From NCBI RefSeq assembly GCF_004001045.1, contig NZ_BIMK01000020.1, forward strand, positions 1-64,000: DNA of 64,000 nt. The letters are read 5' to 3'. Under the pieces are notes generated by a model. It made no database searches. It was not told the origin of the DNA and saw only the letters and a program-made list of their open reading frames with translations. Positions 49,277 through 60,300 of the stretch are shown piece after piece. The stretch is from Paenibacillus chibensis (lineage in GTDB: Bacteria > Bacillota > Bacilli > Paenibacillales > Paenibacillaceae). Position 1 is the stretch's first letter; every line of letters starts with the position of its first letter. Made by a program: the position numbers and the translations under genes.

Positions 49277-50632
49277 CTATTTATTCGCATCAATAATTTT
49301 CTGGAGGTTGGTCTTGATGTTTTCCATCGTTTTATCAATATCGGTCACGCCCAAAATGTAGTTATCGGCTTCGGCAATGTATGCGTTTTCCAAATCAGCC
49401 GCATAGGAAACGGTAACTGGCGGTACCGGCAGCTTGGTCACGCTGAGCGTATTGACCAGAGAAGCTTTGTCGATTTTATCCGGTGATAGGGTGGAGGATA
49501 TGATCTCATCCACTTCCTTATCGAGATCAGCCTTTTTCCATGCAGACAACTGCTTCGTCAGAACCATACCTTCCGTAGAGAGATAACGGAGGAATTTGTA
49601 GGATTCTTCTTTATGCTTCGATTTGGAGGACACGACAAGCGGATCGGCTCCCCCATAAGAATAGATGTCGTCCCCTTTGTTGTTGGTAGGCCAAGGAGCG
49701 AAGGCCGATACGAAAGTCGCCGGAATTTTCTCCGTTCCCCCGGCTTCCGAGATCATCCAAGGTCCAATCGGCATCATCACGCCTTTTTGCTGGAAGTATT
49801 GGTCGCGGTATGGGATCTTCTGGGTGATGACGTCCTGATACGGCGTTGAGGATTTATCCGTTTTCTCCATTTCGTAGCGAAGCTCCAGCGATTTTTTCAT
49901 GAGCGGATTGTCCGCGTTCAGGTTGATGCCATCATCCTTCATGATGCCTTGATTTTCGGGAGCGCTGTAGAGGTTCAGCAGGAAGTAGTCTTTCCAGGAA
50001 TGGAAATGCGCGCCGTACGTCTTGCCCGCTCCTTCGCCCTTCGTCAGCTTTTTCGCGTAATCCCTGAAATCGTCCCAGGTCCAGTTTGTCGGTACCGGCA
50101 AGCCGGCTTCGTCCAACTTGGATTTATTCAGCAGGATAAACCATGGGCCGAATTTGCCTGGGAGCGAATATCTCTTATCGTTCACCTTCTGCTGCTCCGC
50201 TTTATACTCGTCCTCGTATTTCACGCCTTCTTTGGAAAGATAGTCGTCCAGCGGCTCCAGCATGCCATTCGCTGCTCTTTGGCTGAATGCCGGCGCGGAA
50301 TTCAAGGTAAACACGTCAAAATCTTCTCCGGATGCATACATCAAGTCGATCTTTTTGATGGATTCGTTGGAGTCATTCTCCACCAGCGGAACATACTCGA
50401 CCTTGATCTCCGGATTTTTTTGTTCGAATGCGTCGATAGCAGGCTGATAAACAGATGATTTTTCCCAGCCGAGAAACTTGATTTTCACGGGCTCCGTGGT
50501 GCTTGTTGGCGCATTACCTTTCGAATCGGCGTTTTCCGTTGCCGATGTTTTGTTGGAACCGCCTGAGCAGCCCGCCAGCACGCTCGATGCAACCAGCGCG
50601 GCCGTCAGGACCGACAACCATTTTTTCCCCAT
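49277..50632 (-). CDS. Extracellular sugar-binding lipoprotein of the second CUT1 importer
   Basis: A 451-residue family 1 binding protein. The signal peptide ends with the lipobox LAGC (Cys22), then a Ser/Asn/Thr linker and the binding domain starting PVKIKFLGWEKSSVYQPAID. GPWMISEAGGTEKIPATFVSAF and SYGGADPLVVSSKSKHKEES are typical of this family. The start at 50632 has GGGGAGG ten bases upstream. It is the third gene after two permeases; the ligand is unknown. Confidence 0.9.
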   Translation of the reverse strand: MGKKWLSVLTAALVASSVLAGCSGGSNKTSATENADSKGNAPTSTTEPVKIKFLGWEKSSVYQPAIDAFEQKNPEIKVEYVPLVENDSNESIKKIDLMYASGEDFDVFTLNSAPAFSQRAANGMLEPLDDYLSKEGVKYEDEYKAEQQKVNDKRYSLPGKFGPWFILLNKSKLDEAGLPVPTNWTWDDFRDYAKKLTKGEGAGKTYGAHFHSWKDYFLLNLYSAPENQGIMKDDGINLNADNPLMKKSLELRYEMEKTDKSSTPYQDVITQKIPYRDQYFQQKGVMMPIGPWMISEAGGTEKIPATFVSAFAPWPTNNKGDDIYSYGGADPLVVSSKSKHKEESYKFLRYLSTEGMVLTKQLSAWKKADLDKEVDEIISSTLSPDKIDKASLVNTLSVTKLPVPPVTVSYAADLENAYIAEADNYILGVTDIDKTMENIKTNLQKIIDANK

Positions 50633-50784
50633 TTCGCATAAACCTCCCCTAGTCAATGAGCCTATTTCATTATATAGAATGAGCCGGGGCTTGACTGCCC
50701 TTGACCATTTTTGCCAGCACCCTAAATTTACCGCGTTTCTCTCAGGTCTTTCGAGTCTCTATTTTTACTTATTAGGAATTATTT

Positions 50785-51618
50785 TTACCCTTTTACACCG
50801 CCGAGCGCGATGCCTTCGATGACCTGCTTTTGCCCGAGCACAAAGATGACGATAAGCGGAAGGATCGCAGAGACGGTGCCGGCCATGATAAGCGAATAAT
50901 ACGCCCCGCTCTCCGATGCAAACTTTTGGATGCCGATTTGGATCGTCGCCAGAGAATCGCTGCGCAGGAAGATCAGCGGGTTGGCATAATCGTTCCAGGT
51001 CCATATGAACCGGAGAATCGCGTAGGTTGCCAGCGCCGGCCGGACCAGCGGTACGGCAATCCGTACGAAAATCCTGGCATTTCCGGCCCCATCCATTTTG
51101 GCGGCATCCAGATAATCCTTGTGAAGTCCGAGAAAAAACTGCCGCAGCATGAAGGTTCCCAATGCGCTGAACGAGCCGATCAGGATCAAGCCCAGATGGC
51201 TGTCAAAGAGATGCAGCCACTTGAAAATCATGAATTGAGGCACGATAATCGAATAGCTTGGAATCATGAACGTCATCAGCACGACGACGAACAGGGCGTT
51301 CCTGCCCTTGAATTCCAGATTGGAAAACCCGAAGGCCGCCATACTGGAAAAAAGCAGGGAGATCAGCGTGGTCAACACGCTAACCTTCACCGTATTCCAA
51401 TAATAAACATAAAAAGGATGCTCTCCCACCCACACCTCGCGGTAATTGTCTACGATATTCCAATGCTTCGGAATCCACTCGATCGGATATTTAAATACGT
51501 CAATCTCCGGCTTGAAGGAAGCCGAGATCATCCATAGAAAAGGCGTGACGAAAGCCATTCCGGCCATGAGCATAAGGATTGTGGCCATCGTCCTGCCGAT
51601 GATGTTCTGTTTACGCAT
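50785..51618 (-). CDS. CUT1 sugar ABC transporter permease (MalG-like), second importer
   Basis: A 277-residue permease with about six helices, the coupling loop DAAKMDGAGNARIFVRIAVPL and the typical C-terminal end IEGIALGGVKG. It follows the MalF-like permease by 14 bases. No ATPase gene is in the window, so it probably shares an MsmX-type ATPase with the sialic-acid importer. Confidence 0.9.
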   Translation of the reverse strand: MRKQNIIGRTMATILMLMAGMAFVTPFLWMISASFKPEIDVFKYPIEWIPKHWNIVDNYREVWVGEHPFYVYYWNTVKVSVLTTLISLLFSSMAAFGFSNLEFKGRNALFVVVLMTFMIPSYSIIVPQFMIFKWLHLFDSHLGLILIGSFSALGTFMLRQFFLGLHKDYLDAAKMDGAGNARIFVRIAVPLVRPALATYAILRFIWTWNDYANPLIFLRSDSLATIQIGIQKFASESGAYYSLIMAGTVSAILPLIVIFVLGQKQVIEGIALGGVKG

Positions 51619-51632
51619 ACGTCACCCCGCGT

Positions 51633-52568
51633 CTAATAGTTAACCCACTTTTTTTGTCCGTACAATTGAAAAAGAGTGATCAGCATCACGAATCCGAACA
51701 GCAACCAGGCCATGGAGGACGCGTATCCCGTCTTCAGGTTCTCGAATGCCGTCGTATACAGGTAATAGGTAATGACCGACGTGGAGTAGGCCGGCCTTCC
51801 TTCGGTCAGTACCTTAATGATGTCAAACGATTTAAAGGTGCTGATAAAGCCCGTGACAAGGAGAAAGAACGTCGTCGGCGAAACGAGCGGGAACGTAATC
51901 TTCGTAAACCGGGTCCATGTCCCCGCCCCGTCGATATCCGCCGATTCATAGAGATCCTTGGGTATCGATTGCAGCGCAGCCATATACACGATGAGGCTAA
52001 AGCCGATGCCTACCCATACCATGATGATCATGACGGAGGGCAGCGCATAATGGACGTCGGCCAGCCAGATCGGAGGATTCTTCACGCCCAGCGCCTTGAG
52101 AAATTGATTCACGGGTCCGTAGGAAGGGTGGAAAAGAAGCTGAAAAACGATGGCTACGGCAACGATGCTGGAAATGTAAGGCATAAAGAAAATGACCTTG
52201 AAAAAGCTTTTAAAGTAGACCAGCTTATCGATGACGACAGCCAGCACCAGTGAAATGATGAGCTGAATGGGCACGACCAGCAGCAAAACCAGATTGTTTT
52301 TTAGTGAAATGAGAAATACCCGATCATGGAAAAGCAGCGAGTAATTCTTGATCCCCGTAAATTTAATTTTGTCCAGCCCAGCGATAAAGCTCCAGTCCGT
52401 AAAACTGAGAATAAGCGAAATGATGGTCGGGATAATCGTGAGCACGGTTAATCCGAGCAGCATGGGTCCGATAAAAAGGTACCCGGATAAGTTATCCCCC
52501 CGTCTCCTTTTCCGGCGTACGGCCGCGGCCTGCGCTTGCTTGCCCGTCTCCGCTAATGTCTTGTTCAT
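51633..52568 (-). CDS. CUT1 sugar ABC transporter permease (MalF-like), second importer
   Basis: A 311-residue permease, first gene of the operon. The N-terminus is basic (RRKRRRGDN) before the first helix, and the coupling loop reads ESADIDGAGTWTRFTKITFPL. The start at 52568 has GGGGTG upstream. It works with the MalG-like permease and binding protein that follow. Confidence 0.9.
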   Translation of the reverse strand: MNKTLAETGKQAQAAAVRRKRRRGDNLSGYLFIGPMLLGLTVLTIIPTIISLILSFTDWSFIAGLDKIKFTGIKNYSLLFHDRVFLISLKNNLVLLLVVPIQLIISLVLAVVIDKLVYFKSFFKVIFFMPYISSIVAVAIVFQLLFHPSYGPVNQFLKALGVKNPPIWLADVHYALPSVMIIMVWVGIGFSLIVYMAALQSIPKDLYESADIDGAGTWTRFTKITFPLVSPTTFFLLVTGFISTFKSFDIIKVLTEGRPAYSTSVITYYLYTTAFENLKTGYASSMAWLLFGFVMLITLFQLYGQKKWVNY

Positions 52569-52711
52569 AGATTGCACCCCATTCGACAGAGTTTCATACA
52601 GAAATCATATCGAACTTCGCCGCAGCGAATAAGAAATGAAAATGACCGATATGAAAATATATTTACTTTTTCTGTACGGAATCCGGACCCGGATGATATG
52701 AACGTATAAGC

Positions 52712-52753
52712 AAAAAGGAGTGTCTCCGCCATGAATGGCCTTGGAGACACTCC
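52712..52753 (-). terminator. Terminator of the sigma/anti-sigma operon
   Basis: GGAGTGTCTCC (52717-52727) and GGAGACACTCC (52743-52753) form a perfect 11-base stem with an inner GCC/GGC pair. On the minus strand TTTTT follows, 27 bases after the stop at 52780. Confidence 0.9.
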
Positions 52754-52779
52754 TCAATTTCCTTTCTCAACATGTATGG

Positions 52780-53631
52780 TTACTTCGGATTTTCATTGCT
52801 CATCCAGCCGTCCACCTGAAGCGGCTCGCCGTAATCCCCGCGGGCGACTAGCTTGCCGAGCAACTGCTCCGCTTCCTGCTTCGTCTCAAACCCGCCGAGC
52901 GCGACGACGTATTGGCCGCTCTTCGTCTTGATGATCGTGCTGCCGTCTCCGGCATACTGCTCGTCGAGCATGCCCAGCGTCTCGCCGAGCTCCATTTCCT
53001 GGCTGCGCACATAATACACCTCATGCGGCTTTTGCCGGGCTGCCGCGCCGAACAGCTTCAGCTGAATGAAGCCGGGCTTCTGGTACTCCGAAACGGAATA
53101 ATCAACGTTGTCCTTCAGCTGCACGACAAACCGGATGGAGGAATCATCAAGAACGACGTTGTTGTAGACGTCCTTCACGTTCGAAAGCGCGCGGATGTCC
53201 TGCTTCAGCTTCTCCCCGTCCAGATTCCGGACCCCGTTAAAGGTAAAGATCAGACGGTTGGGTGCTTCCTTGCGATCCACCGTGTATGCGGGAGCGCTTG
53301 AAGTCTCTGCTCCATCGATGCTGAAATGGATGTTCAGCGTATTCTCCTGCACCGTAGTCGTGACGGAGACGCCGTCCGTGCGCTCCCCCCCGCCGCCTAC
53401 CTGCAGTACCTTGACGATCGAGCCGACGACCGGCACGTCGGATAAGGCCATCGCGACGCCCGGCACGTTAACGGTAATCATCAACGCTGCACAGGCCGCG
53501 ACCAGGATGGACGAGCCGCGCAGCAGTCTCATTTTCCTGCGATGGGTCCGTCCCCGCCGCACGGCTTCCTGCATGACACCGGATAGGCTCCCGGGTATCT
53601 GGATGTTGTCATAACGTTCTTTACCTGTCAT
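52780..53631 (-). CDS. Probable membrane anti-sigma factor with C-terminal SPOR-like domain
   Basis: A 283-residue single-pass protein. Residues 1-37 are cytosolic and basic (EAVRRGRTHRRKMRLLRG), with a membrane helix near 40-62. The extracytoplasmic part has a DUF4179-like pattern followed by a C-terminal domain (KTKSGQYVVALGGFETKQEAEQLLGKLVARG) like SPOR or sporulation-related peptidoglycan-binding repeats. It overlaps the ECF sigma gene by 11 bases. By position it should bind that sigma and release it upon an envelope signal. Confidence 0.75.
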   Translation of the reverse strand: MTGKERYDNIQIPGSLSGVMQEAVRRGRTHRRKMRLLRGSSILVAACAALMITVNVPGVAMALSDVPVVGSIVKVLQVGGGGERTDGVSVTTTVQENTLNIHFSIDGAETSSAPAYTVDRKEAPNRLIFTFNGVRNLDGEKLKQDIRALSNVKDVYNNVVLDDSSIRFVVQLKDNVDYSVSEYQKPGFIQLKLFGAAARQKPHEVYYVRSQEMELGETLGMLDEQYAGDGSTIIKTKSGQYVVALGGFETKQEAEQLLGKLVARGDYGEPLQVDGWMSNENPK

Positions 53632-54148
53632 GGGAGACCACCTCTTCCTTCTTCAAATGTTTTTTTAATTTATCGAGGATCCGGTACAGCTTCGTTTTGA
53701 CGGTATTTTCCGGTAGGGACAGCACTTCGGCCATGTCCTTGAAACGCCGGTCCTCAAAATACTTCAGAATGATGAACGCCCGCTCCTCCGGCGGCAGCTG
53801 ATCGAGCGCCTCATACAGATCCCACTTTTCCTCCAGGGAAATCGGCGCTTCCTTCGCAGGCAGCTCTCCTCCCCCATCCTCCATATAGGTGTACCTTTTC
53901 TTTTTCCGCATATGATCCAGCGCGCAGTTGATCACGATCCGGCTGATCCAGGTTTCGAAATATTCCGGATTCTTCATTTTCTTCAAAGACAGATAGGCTT
54001 TGTACGTTGCTTCAGATACGATCTCCAAAGCCTCCTGTTCGTTCTTAACGTAGCAGTAAGCGAATCGGTACAGCTTCTCTTTGCATAATTCCATGCGCTC
54101 GCTGAACTGCTGTTCCGATAATCCCGTATGTTCTTTCAGTATCCTCAC
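53621..54148 (-). CDS. ECF-type RNA polymerase sigma factor
   Basis: A 175-residue group 4 sigma factor with region 2 (LYRFAYCYVKNEQEALEIVSEATYKAYLSLKKM) and ETWISRIVINCALDHMRKKKR, and region 4 (ALDQLPPEERAFIILKYFEDRRFKDMAEVLSLPENTVKTKLYRILDKL). It recognises promoters for envelope or stress genes. The partner anti-sigma is encoded next with an 11-base overlap. A TGAAAC/GTCTAA pair upstream may be its own promoter. Confidence 0.93.
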   Translation of the reverse strand: MRILKEHTGLSEQQFSERMELCKEKLYRFAYCYVKNEQEALEIVSEATYKAYLSLKKMKNPEYFETWISRIVINCALDHMRKKKRYTYMEDGGGELPAKEAPISLEEKWDLYEALDQLPPEERAFIILKYFEDRRFKDMAEVLSLPENTVKTKLYRILDKLKKHLKKEEVVSHDR

Positions 54149-54229
54149 CCCCTGGTTGTTGCACCAAGCATTCAGATAAACACGGCTTCCTCTCTGGTTC
54201 GAAGACGTCTATGAATGCTGCTATGCCCG

Positions 54230-54259
54230 TTAGACTGAGGAGTCCGCGAAAAAGTTTCA
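54230..54259 (-). promoter_or_regulatory. Candidate ECF-type autoregulatory promoter
   Basis: On the minus strand TTGAAAC (-35 core TGAAAC at 54259-54254) is followed, about 17-18 bases later, by AGTCTAA. The TGAAAC element is the usual ECF -35. It is about 82 bases before the sigma start. Confidence 0.5.
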
Positions 54260-54291
54260 AGGTATATTTTCCTATCGTGAATATCATATAC

Positions 54292-54345
54292 AAAAAGCAG
54301 CCCGGCCACATATCCGTGGGCCGAAGCTGCTTTTTCTTGCCATGC
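54292..54345 (-). terminator. Terminator of the amylopullulanase gene
   Basis: AAAAAGCAGC and GCTGCTTTTT pair with a GGCC/GGCC inner stem, directly after the stop at 54347. The hairpin is symmetric. Confidence 0.85.
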
Positions 54346-54346
54346 T

Positions 54347-57300
54347 TTATGACTTGGATGTAAGAAGCTTATAGATCACCTGGGCGCTCTCCGCCCGGGT
54401 GGCTTTCCCCAGCGGCTTGTACTGGCTGCCGTCACCGGTCAGCAGCTTCAGTTGAACAGCCTGCTGAACGGCATCGCGCGCCCAATCGTTGATTCGTGAC
54501 GCATCGGTAAATGGAAGGCTTATTTCCGCTTTCTCAGGCAGAATATGATTCTTCACCTCATAAGCCCGCATCAGCATGACCGCCATTTCTTCCCGTGTGA
54601 TGGGGGCTTCCGGCGCAAAAACGGTCTGCGAGCGGCCCTTAACAATGCCTGCCTCGTTCGCCGCCGCCACAGCCTCTGCATACCATTGATCGGCAGATAC
54701 ATCCGTAAACAATGCGGAATGCTGTGCTTTTAATTCTAACGCGCGCGCGATTAGCGCAGCGAATTCCGCCCGTGTAACGCTGCGGCTTGGCTCAAAGCGA
54801 TCCTCCGCTGTGCCGGTAAGAATCTGCTTCGCAGCAAGGTATGACACCGCTGCCGAAGCCCAATGATCCGCAGGCACATCCAAAAACTTCTTATTGAATT
54901 CCACTACGGCATACTTTGAAAAATGCTGAAGCTCCGCTGTCATGGTACCGTTCGCATCCAGCTTGCCGTCAATGAATTCGATCTTGCCGTCATCTTTCAG
55001 ACAGTATAAGAAAAGATGACCCTGACTGGCTTGACGGTTGACCTGAAGGGTGAGCAGCAGCGGCTTGCCGAATTCGCTGATTTCTTTCACGACCTTGCCG
55101 CCAGAATCGATCAGCAGCAGCTTGAAGTCGTAAATGGCGGAGGCTTGGGTTAGGCTGGCATGAACCATGCTGCCCGCGCGACTCAGCAGATCTGCTGCTG
55201 TCTGCTTGCTCAGCGGTTCCATCTGCACAGCCATCTGGAGTCCCGTTGTTTGGGAGGCGGATGCCGCAAGCTGCTCCAGGACCACTGCCGGCAGGGTCAG
55301 CGCATCGCTTCCATGCTTCAGCTGCAGCGATTTTCCTTGCAGAAGTTCCGCCGTCTGCAGCGGCAGGTATACCATTGCCGCATCACCGGCATCTAAGGTC
55401 ACAGTCAATCCGCTTTGGGAGCTCATGGCTTCCTTGATTTGCGCAATGGTAAACGTAGTGCCAGCCTTACCGTTACCCGGCGAGGCTGTGCCGCTGCCTT
55501 GATGCCCCTGCGAACTGCCGGTGCCTCCGATCGTGCCGCTTCCATCCTGACCATTGCCATTTCCGTCGCCCCCGTCCTTCCGGGACACGACTACGGTGCT
55601 TTGAGCTTGATAATGACCGTCATGGGTCGTAACCGTAATCATGGCGGTTCCTGCTTTGAGCGGCGTGACCGTTCCGTCCGCACTTACCTTGGCGACGGAA
55701 TCGTCGCTGGACGAGAAGGCCACCTCTTGATCGGATGCTCCTGCAGGCTGCACAGCAGCGATGAGTTGTCCCGTCTTCCCGCCAGCCGTTAAATTCAGCA
55801 TAGGGGGCTCGAGCGTTACGCCCGTGACTGGTACCGTTCCCGGATCCACCCCGCTGCTTGTACGATGGATCGCCAGCTCAATTGTTTTGGTCGCCTTGGA
55901 TGCGCGTCCCGGATCTTCATACCAAGGCAGGTTCAATGTTTCCGCACTTGGTTCGGCGTGTACACTGAAACGGTTAAGACCCGGCGCCAGCGGTATGTCC
56001 GTGACCTGCACGTTTCCTTTGGAATCCAACGTACCCGCAGGTATCGGCTGTCCATTGATGGTCACAATCGAGCCATACGGTACGTTAGCCTTGAGAGTAA
56101 ACTGGGCTTCTTCCGTTTCATAAGCGATCGGATCCCCGTAAGATGTGCGCGGCAGCGTAATAATCATCGGCATATCCACCCAGCGGAGAACGTAATCGTC
56201 GATGGTCATCTTGTTGCCGCCCTGGTTCTGAATCGTCAGCTTCATATTCGTATTCTCTGAGGAATACGCATAATTGCTCATATCCGTTGAATCGTCAGCC
56301 AGGCGGGCGTGGGAAGTCAGCGCTTCCGTCGCCCAGGTTCCGCGCGTATATTTATATTGAATTGCTTTGCCTGCCATCATTTTGAAGCTGTATTCCACCA
56401 CATCGCGGGTGGTCGCCCCGCTCGGAACGTTCAGCTTGCCGCCAGCTTGGTTCCACCCGTTAAAATCACCTGCAATATAAATATCATCCTGTACCGGCGT
56501 ATAGCTCGGCAGATGCAGGCGCAGTTTAACATCCACCATGACGAGCTTCGGCGTCACGCTCTGTTCGGCCGATTCCGCACGGTTATAGGAAGCGTCTACA
56601 GCGGCAACCTTATAGGTGTATTGGGTATCATTGCTTACCGTATAGTCAATGAAGGATCGGGCCGCCGCCCCGAGAACGGCAAGCTTTTTATAATTCCCCT
56701 CATCCTGTTTCCGGTAAATTTCAAAATTGTAGATGTCTTCGCCTTCAGCCGTCCATTCCAGCTGCGCACGGCTCGATTCCGTATTGATCGCAGCCAGAAC
56801 CGGAGGATTTGGTGGAATCATATCGCCCGGATCTGCATGCACGGCAACAGTTGCCTGCGCCGATGCGGTATAGTGCTCCCCATGATCGGTAGACACCTTG
56901 GCGAAGTAATCATATGGTCCCATTTCCGTCGGCTCAAAAGCGGCCCAGTAGACTTTTTTGTCCCCGTCATCCTTCAAGTAACGCAGCTTCGTCTCATCCG
57001 CATCCGCCGGATCCGTATCCTCCTTATAGAAGAGCAGCTTCGCAGTGATGCCGGGCATCTCTTTTCCGGCTAAAGCCTTATCATCGGATAACCCCGGGAT
57101 GTCCATAGTTACTTGAATTTGCGAAGTTTTATTTCCTGCCCCAAGTGTAACAGCGCTGGACTGCTGAGTGATCTCTACCGAGGATATAGGATACGATGGC
57201 GTTGCCGATGCATATTCGCTCAAGCTGCTTTCTCCCTGATTCGTAACCGCTGTGACCGCATAGTAATATTTGGTGCCGTTTTGAACGTTCGTATCGTTCC

Positions 57301-60300
57301 AGATGGTGTCGGTAGCCACTCCTATCTGCTCGAGTGTTCCACCTTCGATTGGGGCGCGGTATACATGATATCCGTTAGCGTCAGGAACAGCATCCCACGT
57401 CAGTGTAACGGTCTGGTTGCCTGCTTGTGCCTGCACGTTCTTCACGGAAGACACAGCCTCCAATGCTCCATCCGAGGTCATCATCAGTCCGCTCATTGCT
57501 TGGACCGTCAAGGCCGCTTTTCCATTCTCGATGTGGACCTTCGTTCCGCTTCCCAGCTGGTCGGTCAGGCTGATGCCCGACGGCAGAAAGCCCGCTACAT
57601 CGAGACTTACGGTCGTATCACTGCTGCCGCGGTTGATGACAACCAATCCTGCCTGCGTATCCGTTTTCCTTGCATAAGCAATCACGTCGCCTTTATCGTA
57701 TGCCACCTTCAATGCGCCGGTACGGAAAGCTTCATTGTCATTGCGAATATGCGCTGCTTTTTGGTACGTAGCGAATAACGACGCGTACAGGCCATTTCCG
57801 GCATAGCTTCCATCCGAGCCGCTTACGCGTTCCCAAGGGAAGGTTCGACGGGAGTCAGGATCTTTTGTTCCCTCGAGCCCCACCTCATCACCATAGTAAA
57901 TCGTTGGCGCTCCAGGATAGCTCATTTGGAAAATCGCCGTCAGCGCCTGCATCCTGATCGCCTCAGGCGACGCGCTTGGAGCTATTTTCAAATGCTCTTC
58001 TTCCCATGTAGGTTGATCATATTTCGTAATCGACCGGATCGTGTCATGCGAATCGACGAGATTCAGCATGACTTCCCATGCTTCTTCAGGATAATCTTCA
58101 CGGATGGATTCCAGCGCATCATTAAACTGAGTCGCATTCCCATTCAAGACAAACGTTTGCAATGCGTTGCGGAAACGGTAGTTCATGACCGAGTCGAACT
58201 GGTCTCCGAGCAGGAACTTGGTCGCCACGCCCCACTCTTCGCCGAGAATAATCGGATCATCGATCGTTTCACCGTTGCTGTCGGATCGGCCTGCCGTTGA
58301 CTTCACCGCTTTCCGAAACTGTTCCCAGGTCCCCGAGGACACGTCCGGAGCAACATCCAGCCGCCAGCCGCGGGCTCCGAGCCACTCCCAGCGCTGGGAA
58401 TTGGCTTCCTGCATCTGCTTGTCCGCTTGCTCATCCGCTAAACCGCTCAGATCATGCCCAATGACCTGATCACGGTAGCCCTGCACGTTCCATTCATGAT
58501 TGCCCGACAGACCCTCCGTATCACCGGCCGCCGGTTCCGGCGCGTCAATGACGGGAAGGGAATCATATCCCCACCAGCCTTCGTATTTGTAATGGCCATC
58601 GACCTTTTCGTTGGTGACCTTGAACCATTTGGTAAAATCGAAGTCCTCCGGGTAAGCATAATGTTGGCCGGTAGCCGGATTCACCTGTGAGGTAAAGGAG
58701 GCGATGACCTCCTGCTCCGCCTTCGCCTGGCTCAGGCTGGAATCGGCATTCATTTTGTCGTATACCTTGGACCAATATTCGTAAGCACCAATCTCCGGAT
58801 ACTTTTCATAACGGTCAAAGTAGATGGAATCGTCGCCGACGTGATTGAAAACCCCGTCCACGATGAGTTTCATGCCTTTGGCGCGCGCCTGCTTCGCGAA
58901 ATCGGTAAATACCCGGTCGGAGGCCGCACGCGTCTGTTCGTAATTGAGACCCGAGGTCGGATCACCCGGCTCGTTGTACACCGGTTTGCCGAACATCGGA
59001 TCCAGGTGCTTGTAATCGGTCGCATCGTATTTGTGATTGGAGGCTGCCCATGCGACGGGGTTGAAGTAGATAACATTGACGCCAAGTGCTTTCAGGTAGT
59101 CCAGCTTTTGGCCAACGCCTTGTATGTCCCCGCCGTAAAATTCGTTGGTCCAGATTCCATCCGATTTGGCATCCGGATAATAAGGTTTATTCTCCGGCAG
59201 CACGCGATCCGGATTTTCCGGAACGTCCTGCCACCTTCCCGCCACATCCTGAGGTACGGGGTCATTGGATACCCCACCATCGAAGAACTGCAGCTTATGC
59301 CCGTTCTTGGCGGTCATGGTTTCGCCCGGCAGGGCTCCTCCGCGGTATCCGTCCACGATCTTGGCCCGGTTGTTGGTTGGATCACCATCCAGAAAGCGGT
59401 CCGGGAATATCTGATAAACAACGGCATTCTTCATCCAGTCGGGAGTCACAAAATCGCTCTTATACACGGTCAGATCATAGGGAAGAACGCCTTCATCCGC
59501 AGTTGTGCCTATGCCACCGCGCGTATTGTCATCCCCGTACTCCACCTTGGTCATCCCGTCGATCAGGATAAACTTGTAATTCCAAATCCCGATGCCTTGA
59601 AAGGCCGTTTTGGGAATCGTAATCTCCCAATAATCCTGACCGCCAAAAGAGGTTGCTACATGCATGTCGTAGGCTGTGGAGAGACCGCCAGGGTTCGTCA
59701 GCTCCACTCGAGCCGCTTGCAGATCGCCGGATTCCGCAGCAATACGGAGCGTCAAATCGGCTTCCCTCTCTTTAATAGCACCAAAGGGCTTCTTGTACGT
59801 GATTGAGCGCGAGTCGAAATACAGCTTGCTCTTGTTAATCTTCCCGTCAAAGGAAGCATCGGCAGGCTTATAATTGGTTCTTAGCTCCGGCTTCTCAGCG
59901 CTTAAATCGATCGAGAAAATGACATCGGCAGGATCCAGCGTATTCAGTGCAAAGTTATTGCGGCTGCTGTCCCCATAGTTAAGAACACCCTCGTCCCAGC
60001 TATCCCCCAGCACCACTTTCATCTGGTAATTTCCGGCCGGGACCGAACGTTGAAGCTCGTACACGGAGCCGTCAAAATTCGTATCGACGAACATCTGCTT
60101 CGCATCAGAAGGCGACCACATCGGCTCGCCGAACACCGGCTGAATGTCGCCGACCAGCCTTGGCCACTGCGCTTCCGCCAGCTTTGGCGTGTACTGCGGC
60201 AAGCCCTGTACTCCCGGAATATTGATCCGGGCCTGGCGAAGCTTCTCATTGACATAAAAATTGACCTTTGCAGGCGTCGTCAGATCAAAGGCAAAATTAT

